Source of the DNA: an uncultured Lutibacter sp.
Lineage (GTDB): Bacteria > Bacteroidota > Bacteroidia > Flavobacteriales > Flavobacteriaceae
Direction: 5' to 3'
Assembly (NCBI RefSeq): GCF_947495725.1
Contig: NZ_CANLZZ010000003.1
Span: 62,001-126,000, forward strand
DNA length: 64,000 nucleotides
This document shows, piece by piece, positions 46,594-54,330 of this stretch (position 1 is its first letter; each line of letters opens with the position of its first letter). The notes beneath the pieces were generated by a model. The model searched no databases. It saw only the letters and a list, made by a program, of their open reading frames with translations, and was not told the origin of the DNA. The position numbers were made by a program, and so were the translations under genes.

Positions 46594-47235
46594 GTGAAGG
46601 ATACACATAAACACAAGGGGCTTAGAAATCAATTAGTAAAAGTAATGATTGATAAAGGAATTAAAGATAAAAATGTTTTAAAAGCAATCTCTAATATTCC
46701 TCGTCATTTGTTTATGGATTCGGGATTTGTAGATTTTGCATATCAAGACAAAGCATTTCCAATTGCAGCAGACCAAACAATCTCGCAACCTTACACGGTA
46801 GCCTTTCAAACAGAATTATTACAAATAGAAAAAGGAGCTAAGGTTTTAGAAATAGGAACAGGATCGGGATATCAAACTGCTGTTTTGTTAGAAATGGGAG
46901 CAAAAGTATATACTATAGAAAGACAAAAGGAATTGTTTAAAAAAACAAAATTGTTTTTACCTAAATTAAATTACAACCCAAAAAAGATAATTTTTGGTGA
47001 TGGTTATAAAGGGTTACCCGAAGAAGCTCCTTTTGATGGAATTATTGTTACAGCAGGAGCTCCTTTTGTTCCAAAACCTTTATTAAGTCAATTAAAAATA
47101 GGAGGTAGGTTGGTTATTCCGGTTGGCGACGAAGTACAAACAATGACGCTATTTGTTAGAACCGGAGAAAAAGATTTTGAAAAATTAGAATTGGGTGATT
47201 TTAGGTTTGTGCCTATGTTGAAAGAAAAAAATTAA
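46594..47235 (+). CDS. pcm: protein-L-isoaspartate O-methyltransferase
   Basis: Repairs isoaspartyl residues in damaged proteins by methylation. The 213-aa protein starts with GTG at 46594 (MKDTHKHKGLRNQLVKVMIDKGI) and contains the family motifs IPRHLF, PIAADQTISQPYTVAFQ, the SAM-binding LEIGTGSGYQTAVL, GDGYKG and DGIIVTAGAPFVP. There is no ATG upstream; the next in-frame ATG would delete the conserved N-terminus, so GTG is the likely start. The PagL-like gene follows after 18 bases and could be co-transcribed. Confidence 0.95.
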   Translation: MKDTHKHKGLRNQLVKVMIDKGIKDKNVLKAISNIPRHLFMDSGFVDFAYQDKAFPIAADQTISQPYTVAFQTELLQIEKGAKVLEIGTGSGYQTAVLLEMGAKVYTIERQKELFKKTKLFLPKLNYNPKKIIFGDGYKGLPEEAPFDGIIVTAGAPFVPKPLLSQLKIGGRLVIPVGDEVQTMTLFVRTGEKDFEKLELGDFRFVPMLKEKN

Positions 47236-47253
47236 GTTTTTCACTATTTAAAA

Positions 47254-48432
47254 ATGAAGAGAATCTGTATTTTACTGTTTTTATGTGGAACTAGTTGGAT
47301 GCAGAATAGCGTTTTAAAAGCTCAAAATATTACAATTAGGCCTGAAATTTTAATTGGTAAAACACTTCCTTCTAATAAAATATTTCCTAAAACAAATCCA
47401 CAGTTCAATATTGGTTTAAATTTTGAAAAGAGACAACTTTCTGAAGATAGGGAATGGGAAAAAATTTTAAACTATCCAAATACCGGTATTTCATTATACT
47501 ACTCAAATTTTGGAAACAACGAAGTTTTAGGAAATGCTGTAAGTCTTTTACCGTTTATCTTATTTAATCTAAATTCAAAGGAAACATTATCAGTTAAATT
47601 TGGTTTAGGAGCTTCTTATTTTAACAAACAATACCATAGCATAAATAATTCAACAAATTCTGCAATAAGTTCAAAATTAACTTGGGCTTTACAGGCTTTT
47701 ATTTATTATAATATTTCGGTTTCTAATTTTAGAGAATTTAGAATTGGAGCAGGATATTTTCATCATTCAAATGGTCACACTAAACTACCAAATTTAGGGC
47801 TTAATTCTGTTTTATTCAGTGTTTCAACGCCAATTAACATTGTAAAACATAAAGAAATATCGGAACAAAGTTTTGATATTTTAAAAATTAAAAATATTGG
47901 TGATACATTTTATACCATAAGATATGGTGAAGGTATTAATGAATTTATAGATTATAAAAGTAAGAGAAAATCGGTTAGAGCACTAGAAATTTACGGGGGC
48001 GTTTATTATAAAAATATTTTTAAAATTAGTTTGGGGTTAACCTATAATTTTTATGAGCATTATTACGATTATATCAAAGAAAATAAAATTAATCCTTATA
48101 TAAAAAATCCAATTACTAATGCTTCAAACATTTATGTATCAATTGGTGTAGAAGCTTTATTAGGGAATATTGGAGTTGATTGGGAAGGTGGATTAAATTT
48201 ATATAAACCTTTTTATAAACATCATTATTTGTTAATTGAACCTAAACACGATTTTAAATATGAGCTTAAAAAGCTTTTTTTAGGTAGATTAGGATTAAAA
48301 ATTTACGCAAAAAACACTTCAAAAAAACCAATAAACAACGTTTATATAGGTGCACATATTAATTCAAATTTAAGTCAAGCTGATTTTACTGAACTTAGTA
48401 TTGGAATTACTCATCGAATACAAAAAAAATGA
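47254..48432 (+). CDS. PagL-like acyloxyacyl hydrolase / lipid A deacylase family protein
   Basis: A 392-aa predicted outer membrane protein. After a signal peptide (RICILLFLCGTSWMQNSVLKAQ), the first ~190 residues form a beta-barrel with the PagL catalytic pattern: YFHHSNGHTKLPNLGLNS holds the histidine-x-serine pair in the last strands (about residues 169-186). The PagL domain is normally about 150-190 aa; the remaining ~190 residues here are beta-rich and also look like outer membrane strands (IYGGVYYKNIFKISLGLTYNF), so the protein is longer than canonical PagL. Lipid A acyl-chain removal is inferred from the motif only. Confidence 0.78.
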   Translation: MKRICILLFLCGTSWMQNSVLKAQNITIRPEILIGKTLPSNKIFPKTNPQFNIGLNFEKRQLSEDREWEKILNYPNTGISLYYSNFGNNEVLGNAVSLLPFILFNLNSKETLSVKFGLGASYFNKQYHSINNSTNSAISSKLTWALQAFIYYNISVSNFREFRIGAGYFHHSNGHTKLPNLGLNSVLFSVSTPINIVKHKEISEQSFDILKIKNIGDTFYTIRYGEGINEFIDYKSKRKSVRALEIYGGVYYKNIFKISLGLTYNFYEHYYDYIKENKINPYIKNPITNASNIYVSIGVEALLGNIGVDWEGGLNLYKPFYKHHYLLIEPKHDFKYELKKLFLGRLGLKIYAKNTSKKPINNVYIGAHINSNLSQADFTELSIGITHRIQKK

Positions 48433-48468
48433 TATTCATATTCATTAGATTATTATATTCTATTTTTT

Positions 48469-48476
48469 GATATTTG
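48469..48476 (+). promoter_or_regulatory. -7-like element for the SUMF1-fold lipoprotein gene
   Basis: GATATTTG differs from TAnnTTTG only at the first base and lies 27 bases before the ATG at 48504. It includes an in-frame TTG (48474) that is unlikely to be a start. Confidence 0.4.
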
Positions 48477-48503
48477 TACTTTAATAAGACTAAAAATACT
48501 TTT

Positions 48504-49418
48504 ATGAAATTAATAAAATTAACCTTATTTGTTCTTGTGGCTTTTGTTTCGTGTAAAGAAGCAAAAAAAAAGGAAGCATTGAAAACAGCAAAAGAAGAAG
48601 TAAAAAATGAAACATTAAATGAACCTTCAAAAGATTTAAACACTGATAATATGGTGTATTTTGAAGGAGGAATAATATCAATTGGTTCTGAAAATGGTCC
48701 GGTAAACGAAAAACCCGTATTTGAAATGGAAATTAAACCATTTTATTTGGATAAAAACCTTGTTACGGTTGCAGAATTTAGAGATTTTATAGAAAAAGCG
48801 AATTATATAACAGAAGCGGATAAATTTGGAGATTCTGGAGTTTATTCTTTCGATAAAGGAAGTTGGAGTTTATTACCTGGTGCCAATTGGGAATTTCCAT
48901 TAGGAAAAGATAAACCAAAAGCAGAAGATAATCATCCAGTTACTCATGTTAGTTGGAACGATGCAAAGGCTTATGCAAGTTGGATTGGAAAGCGATTACC
49001 AACAGAATTTGAATGGGAATATGCAGCTAAAAATGGTAAAAACAGTAAAAGTAAATATGCTTGGGGAAATAATATTGTTATTGATGGAAAGTATATGGCA
49101 AATGTTTGGAATGGAAAAAACATTCAAGAAAACGAACCACTCGATGGTTATTTATTAACTTCTCCAATTGGGACTTTTTCTCCTTCAGAGGCTGGATTGT
49201 TTGATATGGGTGGAAATGTTTGGCAATGGTGTGAAAATTATCATAAACCATATCCTTTTAACGATACAACAGCACCTCAAGATCCAAATGTTAGATCTAC
49301 TAGAGGTGGATCATTTATGTTTGACGAAGCTTTAGAAAATAGTTATACTACAACATTTAGAGCTCAAAATTCTATGGATACGTCTTTATTTAATATGGGT
49401 TTTAGGTGTGCTAAGTAA
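48504..49418 (+). CDS. SUMF1/formylglycine-generating-enzyme-fold lipoprotein lacking the catalytic cysteines
   Basis: A 304-aa lipoprotein: signal peptide with lipobox FVSC, acylation cysteine at residue 17, then a charged linker and the SUMF1 (FGE-sulfatase) fold. Fold motifs are NEKPVFEMEIKPFYLDKN, VTVAEFRDFIEKANYITEA, HPVTHVSWNDAKAYASWIGKR, LPTEFEWEYAAKNG, GLFDMGGNVWQW and STRGGSFMFDEA. True formylglycine-generating enzymes have two cysteines in the segment after GGS (GGSxLC...YC); here the same segment has Phe and Tyr and no cysteine, so sulfatase activation is unlikely. The start is ATG 48504 because the upstream TTG lies in a promoter box. Ligand or enzyme role unknown. Confidence 0.87.
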   Translation: MKLIKLTLFVLVAFVSCKEAKKKEALKTAKEEVKNETLNEPSKDLNTDNMVYFEGGIISIGSENGPVNEKPVFEMEIKPFYLDKNLVTVAEFRDFIEKANYITEADKFGDSGVYSFDKGSWSLLPGANWEFPLGKDKPKAEDNHPVTHVSWNDAKAYASWIGKRLPTEFEWEYAAKNGKNSKSKYAWGNNIVIDGKYMANVWNGKNIQENEPLDGYLLTSPIGTFSPSEAGLFDMGGNVWQWCENYHKPYPFNDTTAPQDPNVRSTRGGSFMFDEALENSYTTTFRAQNSMDTSLFNMGFRCAK

Positions 49419-49440
49419 TATTTAAAAAAACATATATTAA

Positions 49441-49476
49441 AAACTAAAAAGCCTGCATTTGCAGGCTTTTTAGTTT
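49441..49476. terminator. bidirectional terminator between the SUMF1-fold and DUF2147 genes
   Basis: The 16-bp arms AAACTAAAAAGCCTGC and GCAGGCTTTTTAGTTT are perfectly complementary around loop ATTT. The right arm includes the stop codon of the convergent DUF2147 gene. Confidence 0.92.
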
Positions 49477-49898
49477 TTAATCCAATACTGAGTTCTACCA
49501 ATTAAAGCAAAACCAAGATAACCTCTTACTTTTAATTTATTATCACTTTCAAGAGTAATATAACATTTATATTCTTTACCAGTTTTAGGATCAAGTATTT
49601 TTGCTCCATTCCATTCGTTTCCATCTTTTGTTAATCCATTAATGATAACCATACCTTTAATAGGTTTATTTTTGTTTAAACCTTTACAGTTTTCACAAAG
49701 TTTATCTTTTTTTCCTTTTTCGAGTAAAGCTTTAACTTTTGCATAAGCTTTTCCATCTTGTTCGTAAATTTCTACAATGGATTTGGTGTTTCCAGTTTCA
49801 TCATCAATTGTTTTCCATTCTCCAAAAATTGATTGTGAATTGCACGTTAATGTAAATAACAATAAAAAAGCAATTCTAAATAATAACTGTTTAAACAT
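49470..49898 (-). CDS. DUF2147 family exported protein
   Basis: A 142-aa secreted protein with a signal peptide (MFKQLLFRIAFLLLFTLTCNSQ) and the DUF2147 domain: GEWKTIDDETGNTKSIVEIY near the start, LCENCKG with a cysteine pair, WNGAKILDPKTGKEYKC and GYLGFALIGRTQYW at the end. The domain is a small lipocalin-like barrel of unknown function found in periplasmic proteins; the paired cysteines may form a disulfide. Three minus-strand genes follow one another here (DUF2520, KdsC, DUF2147) with short gaps, so this is probably the last gene of an operon. Confidence 0.9.
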   Translation of the reverse strand: MFKQLLFRIAFLLLFTLTCNSQSIFGEWKTIDDETGNTKSIVEIYEQDGKAYAKVKALLEKGKKDKLCENCKGLNKNKPIKGMVIINGLTKDGNEWNGAKILDPKTGKEYKCYITLESDNKLKVRGYLGFALIGRTQYWIKN

Positions 49899-49909
49899 AA
49901 TAAATTAAT

Positions 49910-50428
49910 TTAAGCATTATACTGTCCTTCCCACTTACCTTGAACTTTTAAAACTTGTTCAATAACATCTCTTACACAACCTAAGCCTCCTTTTTTTTGT
50001 GAAATATAATCAGAAATTCCTTGAATTTCAGCCACAGCGTCTTTTGGACAAGTTGCCAATCCAACCAATTTCATTACAGGAAAATCAGGAATATCATCAC
50101 CCATATATAATATTTCTTCAGGTTTAATATTGTTTTTAGCTATATAGTCTTCATATAATTCCATTTTAGCATGGGCACCCAAATAAATATCTTTTATACC
50201 TAATGCTTCCAATCTTTTTCGAACTCCTTCATTGTTTCCACCAGAAATAATACAAACATTATAGCCAGCCATAACAGCAGTTTTCATGGCGTAACCATCT
50301 TTTGTGTTCATTAAACGTGTTAATTCACCCGATGATGAAATATGAACCATTCCGTTTGTTAAAACTCCATCTACATCAAACATAAATGTTGTAATTTGAG
50401 GCATTATTTCTTTATAACTTTTTTCCAT
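49910..50428 (-). CDS. kdsC: 3-deoxy-D-manno-octulosonate 8-phosphate phosphatase-like HAD protein
   Basis: A 172-aa C0-type HAD phosphatase that removes phosphate from KDO-8-phosphate in lipopolysaccharide synthesis. Motif I is FMFDVDGVLTNGMVHIS, motif II is VCIISGGNNEGVRKR, motif III is the lysine-containing GAHAKMELY and motif IV is LYMGDDIPDFPVMKLVGL, all in the short cap-less layout of KdsC. The final residues beyond GGLGCVRDVIE provide the substrate-binding tail. It overlaps the upstream DUF2520 gene by 17 bases, suggesting coupled translation. No other LPS gene is beside it. Confidence 0.9.
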   Translation of the reverse strand: MEKSYKEIMPQITTFMFDVDGVLTNGMVHISSSGELTRLMNTKDGYAMKTAVMAGYNVCIISGGNNEGVRKRLEALGIKDIYLGAHAKMELYEDYIAKNNIKPEEILYMGDDIPDFPVMKLVGLATCPKDAVAEIQGISDYISQKKGGLGCVRDVIEQVLKVQGKWEGQYNA

Positions 50429-51173
50429 AAGTTTCTATTATCGATTTTGTAAGTATTGAATATATTTTTTGTTGATTTTCATTCAACAATTCTAAATGTT
50501 TGTTAATTGTTTTTGAATCTTTTCTAATTGCCGGTCCAGTTTGTGCATCGAAAGGTTGTAAATCAATTATTTTGTTTGAAGTTTCTTTTATTAATGGTTT
50601 TAAAATTTCAAATGGAATGTTATTTTCATCACAAATTTCATTTCCTAAATAATATAAATGATTTACAAAGTTGTTAACAAATACAGCTGCTACGTGTAAC
50701 TTTTTTCGTTGTTCCGAATTAATATTATAAGAATTACTTCCAAGTAAAGTTGAAATTTTTTTAAGCAATTTAAAATCTAATTTATTCTCTGTTTCTAAGC
50801 AAAAAGGAACTTCTTTAAAATTAATTTCTTTTTCTTTTGAAAAAGATTGGAGCGGATAAAAAACACCTTTTCTTGAATTAGATTGAAGTTCTGTGATATT
50901 TGCTGCTCCAGATGTATGAACAACTAGTTTGTTTTTCAATACTAGTTTTGACGTTAATTCTGAAATTGCATTGTCTGAAACTGAAACAATATAGATATCT
51001 GCGTCTTTTAATTCGTCTATGTTGTTAGTAATTAAAGTTTTACCTTTTAAATATTTGATTTTACTTAAACTCCTATTATATACCTGAACTAAATTAATTG
51101 AGGATGTTTTTAACATAGTATTTGTTAAATGAAATGCTAAGTTTCCTCCACCAAGTATAACAACTTTTATCAT
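50412..51173 (-). CDS. Rossmann-like and DUF2520 domain protein
   Basis: A 253-aa cytosolic protein related to F420-dependent NADP oxidoreductases and ProC-like dehydrogenases. The N-terminal Rossmann loop is VVILGGGNLAFHLTN; ADIYIVSVSDNAISEL and VVHTSGAANITEL form the rest of the nucleotide domain. The C-terminal helical DUF2520 domain contains HVAAVFVNNFVNHLYYLG and QTGPAIRKDSKTINKHLELL. The substrate is unknown. In Bacteroidota it is often located beside a KdsC-like gene, as here, with a 17-base overlap. The 136-base region upstream of its start holds the ppdK terminator and no clear promoter. Confidence 0.88.
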   Translation of the reverse strand: MIKVVILGGGNLAFHLTNTMLKTSSINLVQVYNRSLSKIKYLKGKTLITNNIDELKDADIYIVSVSDNAISELTSKLVLKNKLVVHTSGAANITELQSNSRKGVFYPLQSFSKEKEINFKEVPFCLETENKLDFKLLKKISTLLGSNSYNINSEQRKKLHVAAVFVNNFVNHLYYLGNEICDENNIPFEILKPLIKETSNKIIDLQPFDAQTGPAIRKDSKTINKHLELLNENQQKIYSILTKSIIETYGKKL

Positions 51174-51255
51174 GTTGCGAATATAGTAGATTTAGTTGGT
51201 AAAATTAAAGTTGAACACTAACTTTTCGATGATAATTGATCTTGACATTAATCAA

Positions 51256-51287
51256 AAAAACCCCATCTAATTAAAGATGGAGTTTTT
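51256..51287 (-). terminator. terminator of ppdK
   Basis: Arms AAAAACCCCATCT and AGATGGAGTTTTT with a 6-base loop; the one mismatch is a G-U pair in minus-strand RNA. The A-run on the left gives the terminal U-run. Confidence 0.85.
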
Positions 51288-51309
51288 ATTATTAACTAAA
51301 AAAATTAAA

Positions 51310-54039
51310 TTATGCATTTTCTTTTATTGCCGCTTGTGCAGAAGCAATACGAGCAATTGGCACTCTATAAGGAGAGCAACTAACATAATTCATTCCGGTT
51401 CTATAGCAAAATTCTACAGAACTTGGTTCACCACCATGTTCACCACAAATACCTACTTTTAAATTAGGTTTAGAACTCCTACCTTTTAGTGTTCCCATTT
51501 GAACTAATTGTCCAACACCTTCTTGATCTAATACTTCAAATGGATCATTTTTTAAAATACCTTTTTCTATATAAATAGGTAAAAATTTACCAGCATCATC
51601 ACGAGAATAACCAAACGCCATTTGAGTTAAATCATTAGTTCCAAATGAGAAGAAATCGGCTTTTTTAGCAATTAAATCGGCTGTTAAAGCAGCGCGAGGA
51701 ATTTCTATCATTGTTCCAACTAAATATTCAATGGAGTCATTTCTTTCTTCAAAAACTTTATTTGCGGTTGTTCTAATAATCGCTTCTTGACTTTCAAATT
51801 CAGCAATAGTACCAATTAACGGAACCATTATTTCAGGTTTAGCTTCAATTCCTTTTTCTTTCAAATTTAAGGCAGCTTCAATAATAGCTCTAGCTTGCAT
51901 TTCGGTAATTTCAGGATATGTAATTCCTAATCTACATCCTCTATGACCTAACATTGGGTTAAATTCTTCTAGCTCGGCTACCTTACTTTTTACCTCTGCT
52001 AAAGAAATATGCATGTCTTCGGCTAAACTTCTTTGAGTTTCTAATTGGTGAGGAACAAATTCATGTAAAGGTGGGTCTAATAATCGAACTGTAACTGGTA
52101 ATCCAGCCATTGCTTCAAAAATTCCTTCAAAATCACTACGTTGCATTGGTAATAATTCATTTAGAGCTTCTTTTCTACCTTTTACAGTATCGGCTAAAAT
52201 CATTTCGCGCATAGCTTTAATTCTGTCTACTTCAAAGAACATATGCTCGGTTCGTGTTAAACCAATACCTTGAGCTCCAAATTTTACAGCTACTTTGGCA
52301 TCTTTAGGAGAATCTGCATTTGTTCTAACTTGCATAGTAGCATATTTATTAGAAAGCTCCATTATTTCAGCAAATTCGCCACTTAATTCCGGTTCACTAG
52401 TTGCTACTTTTCCTTCAATTATATTTCCGGTAGAACCATTTAAAGAAATCCAATCACCTTCATGATATTCATGTCCGTCTACAGTTAAGGTTCTATCCTT
52501 ATAATTAATTTTTAGAGCTCCAGCACCAGAAACACAACATTTACCCATACCACGTGCAACAACAGCTGCGTGAGATGTCATACCTCCACGTGCAGTTAAA
52601 ATACCTTTTGCGATGTTCATTCCTTCCAAATCTTCTGGAGAGGTTTCAATACGAACTAATATACTGTGCTTGTATTTTGCTGCTTCATCTGCAAAAAATA
52701 CAATTTTACCAGTTGCAGCTCCAGGAGATGCAGGTAGTCCTTGTGCAATTACGTGTGCTTTTTTTAATGCTTTTGGATCAAATATAGGGTGTAATAATTC
52801 GTCTAATTTATTTGGTTCTATACTTAATAAAGCTTCTTTTTCAGAAATTAAACCTTCTTTCATTGAGTCCATTGCAATTTTAACCATTGCAGCACCAGTA
52901 CGTTTACCATTTCGGGTTTGAAGTATCCAAAGTTTACCATCTTGCATTGTAAACTCCATGTCTTGCATATCACGATAGTGTAGTTCAAGCTTTTTTTGAT
53001 ACTCATTTAATTCATTGTAAATAGCAGGCATTAATTCTTCTAGTGAAGGGTAATTTGCAACTCTGTCTTCTTCATCAACTTTTGCTAATTGAGCCCAGCG
53101 CAAAGAACCTTCTTTTGTAATTTGTTGCGGAGTTCTTGTTCCGGCAACTACATCTTCACCTTGAGCATCAATTAAATATTCTCCATTAAAAACATTTTCT
53201 CCAGTTCCAGCGTCACGAGTAAAGCAAACACCGGTTCCAGAATTTTCGCCCATATTACCGTAAACCATTGCTTGAACGTTTACAGCTGTTCCCCAATCTG
53301 ATGGGTAACCGTGCATATTTCTGTAATAAACGGCTCTATCTCCATTCCAACTATTAAATACTGCTACAACTGCTCCCCATAATTGATCCCAAGGGTCAGT
53401 TGGAAAATCGTGTCCTGTACGTTTTTTTACGGCATCTTTAAAATCATATACTAAATCCTTTAAATCTTGAATAGTAAATTGGGTGTCTAATTCAATATCT
53501 CTTTTATCTTTTAGGTGTTCCATAATTTCTTCAAAAGGATCAATATCTTCTTTAGATTCAGGTTTCATTCCTAAAACAACATCACCATACATTTGAATAA
53601 AGCGTCTATAAGAATCCCAAGCAAAACGTTCATTCCCCGATTTTTTAGCTAATCCTATAACTGCCTCATCATTTAATCCTAAGTTTAATACTGTATCCAT
53701 CATACCAGGCATTGAAACTCTCGCTCCAGAACGAACCGAAACTAATAATGGGTTTTCTTTGTCACCAAATTTGGCACCCATTATATGTTCTATATTTTCT
53801 ATAGAAGCTTCAACTTCAGCTTTTATCATATCAACAACAGCTTCTTGCCCTAGTAAATTGTATTCTGTGCAAACTTCTGTAGTAATGGTAAATCCAGGAG
53901 GAACTGGAATTCCAATTTTACTCATTTCGGCTAAATTTGCTCCTTTACCTCCTAATAGGTTTTTCATAGTACTATTACCATCGGCTTCCTTATTTCCGAA
54001 CTTGTATACTCTAGTTTTAATTTCTTGTACCGTCTCCAT
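51310..54039 (-). CDS. ppdK: pyruvate, phosphate dikinase
   Basis: Interconverts PEP, AMP and PPi with pyruvate, ATP and Pi; it can run in the gluconeogenic or the PPi-saving glycolytic direction. The 909-aa protein has the nucleotide-binding domain at the N-terminus (KNLLGGKGANLAEMSKIGIPVPPGF), the swivelling phosphohistidine domain (LTARGGMTSHAAVVARGMGK) and the C-terminal PEP/pyruvate barrel (RTEHMFF, LGHRGCRLGITYPE, FGTNDLTQMAFGYSRDD). The length matches the family. A CAAATTTA at 54080-54087 (TAAATTTG on the minus strand) could be its -7 promoter box, but the -33 region is not convincing. Confidence 0.97.
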   Translation of the reverse strand: METVQEIKTRVYKFGNKEADGNSTMKNLLGGKGANLAEMSKIGIPVPPGFTITTEVCTEYNLLGQEAVVDMIKAEVEASIENIEHIMGAKFGDKENPLLVSVRSGARVSMPGMMDTVLNLGLNDEAVIGLAKKSGNERFAWDSYRRFIQMYGDVVLGMKPESKEDIDPFEEIMEHLKDKRDIELDTQFTIQDLKDLVYDFKDAVKKRTGHDFPTDPWDQLWGAVVAVFNSWNGDRAVYYRNMHGYPSDWGTAVNVQAMVYGNMGENSGTGVCFTRDAGTGENVFNGEYLIDAQGEDVVAGTRTPQQITKEGSLRWAQLAKVDEEDRVANYPSLEELMPAIYNELNEYQKKLELHYRDMQDMEFTMQDGKLWILQTRNGKRTGAAMVKIAMDSMKEGLISEKEALLSIEPNKLDELLHPIFDPKALKKAHVIAQGLPASPGAATGKIVFFADEAAKYKHSILVRIETSPEDLEGMNIAKGILTARGGMTSHAAVVARGMGKCCVSGAGALKINYKDRTLTVDGHEYHEGDWISLNGSTGNIIEGKVATSEPELSGEFAEIMELSNKYATMQVRTNADSPKDAKVAVKFGAQGIGLTRTEHMFFEVDRIKAMREMILADTVKGRKEALNELLPMQRSDFEGIFEAMAGLPVTVRLLDPPLHEFVPHQLETQRSLAEDMHISLAEVKSKVAELEEFNPMLGHRGCRLGITYPEITEMQARAIIEAALNLKEKGIEAKPEIMVPLIGTIAEFESQEAIIRTTANKVFEERNDSIEYLVGTMIEIPRAALTADLIAKKADFFSFGTNDLTQMAFGYSRDDAGKFLPIYIEKGILKNDPFEVLDQEGVGQLVQMGTLKGRSSKPNLKVGICGEHGGEPSSVEFCYRTGMNYVSCSPYRVPIARIASAQAAIKENA

Positions 54040-54079
54040 CTATTTAATTATTATTGGTTATTCTTTATACTTATTCAAA

Positions 54080-54087
54080 CAAATTTA
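54080..54087 (-). promoter_or_regulatory. possible -7 element for ppdK
   Basis: On the minus strand this is TAAATTTG, 41 bases before the ppdK ATG, matching TAnnTTTG. A -33 element is not clear, so this is tentative. The rest of the 291-base interval 54040-54330 holds the TolC terminator and AT-rich DNA without a supportable ORF. Confidence 0.35.
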
Positions 54088-54276
54088 GTTTCATTTATTT
54101 ATGTTTAATATGACTTTTATCATTCTAAGGCGGTATTTTTGTCTATAAGTAATCATTGTTACAAACTTTTTATAGACTATTTAAAAATTAGTAAAAACAA
54201 TTAGAATTCTTTTAAAATATTGAAATACAAACGAAAGTGAATTGAAATAAAATTTAGTTTATTATAATTAAGACAA

Positions 54277-54312
54277 AAAAAAACCGAATGATTTTTATCA
54301 TTCGGTTTTTTT
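54277..54312 (-). terminator. terminator of the RND-TolC operon
   Basis: A 16-bp perfect stem, AAAAAAACCGAATGAT and ATCATTCGGTTTTTTT, with a 4-base loop; it lies 18 bases beyond the TolC stop on the minus strand. Confidence 0.92.
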
Positions 54313-54330
54313 AAGTTATTAATATAACTA

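Noticed and set aside
48504-49418. Functional formylglycine-generating enzyme
   Set aside because: The catalytic cysteine pair is absent and no sulfatase is nearby.
51241-51255. FNR-type box near the ppdK terminator
   Set aside because: TTGAT and ATCAA half-sites are present, but the spacing is 10 bases rather than 4, and they lie downstream of the gene they would regulate.
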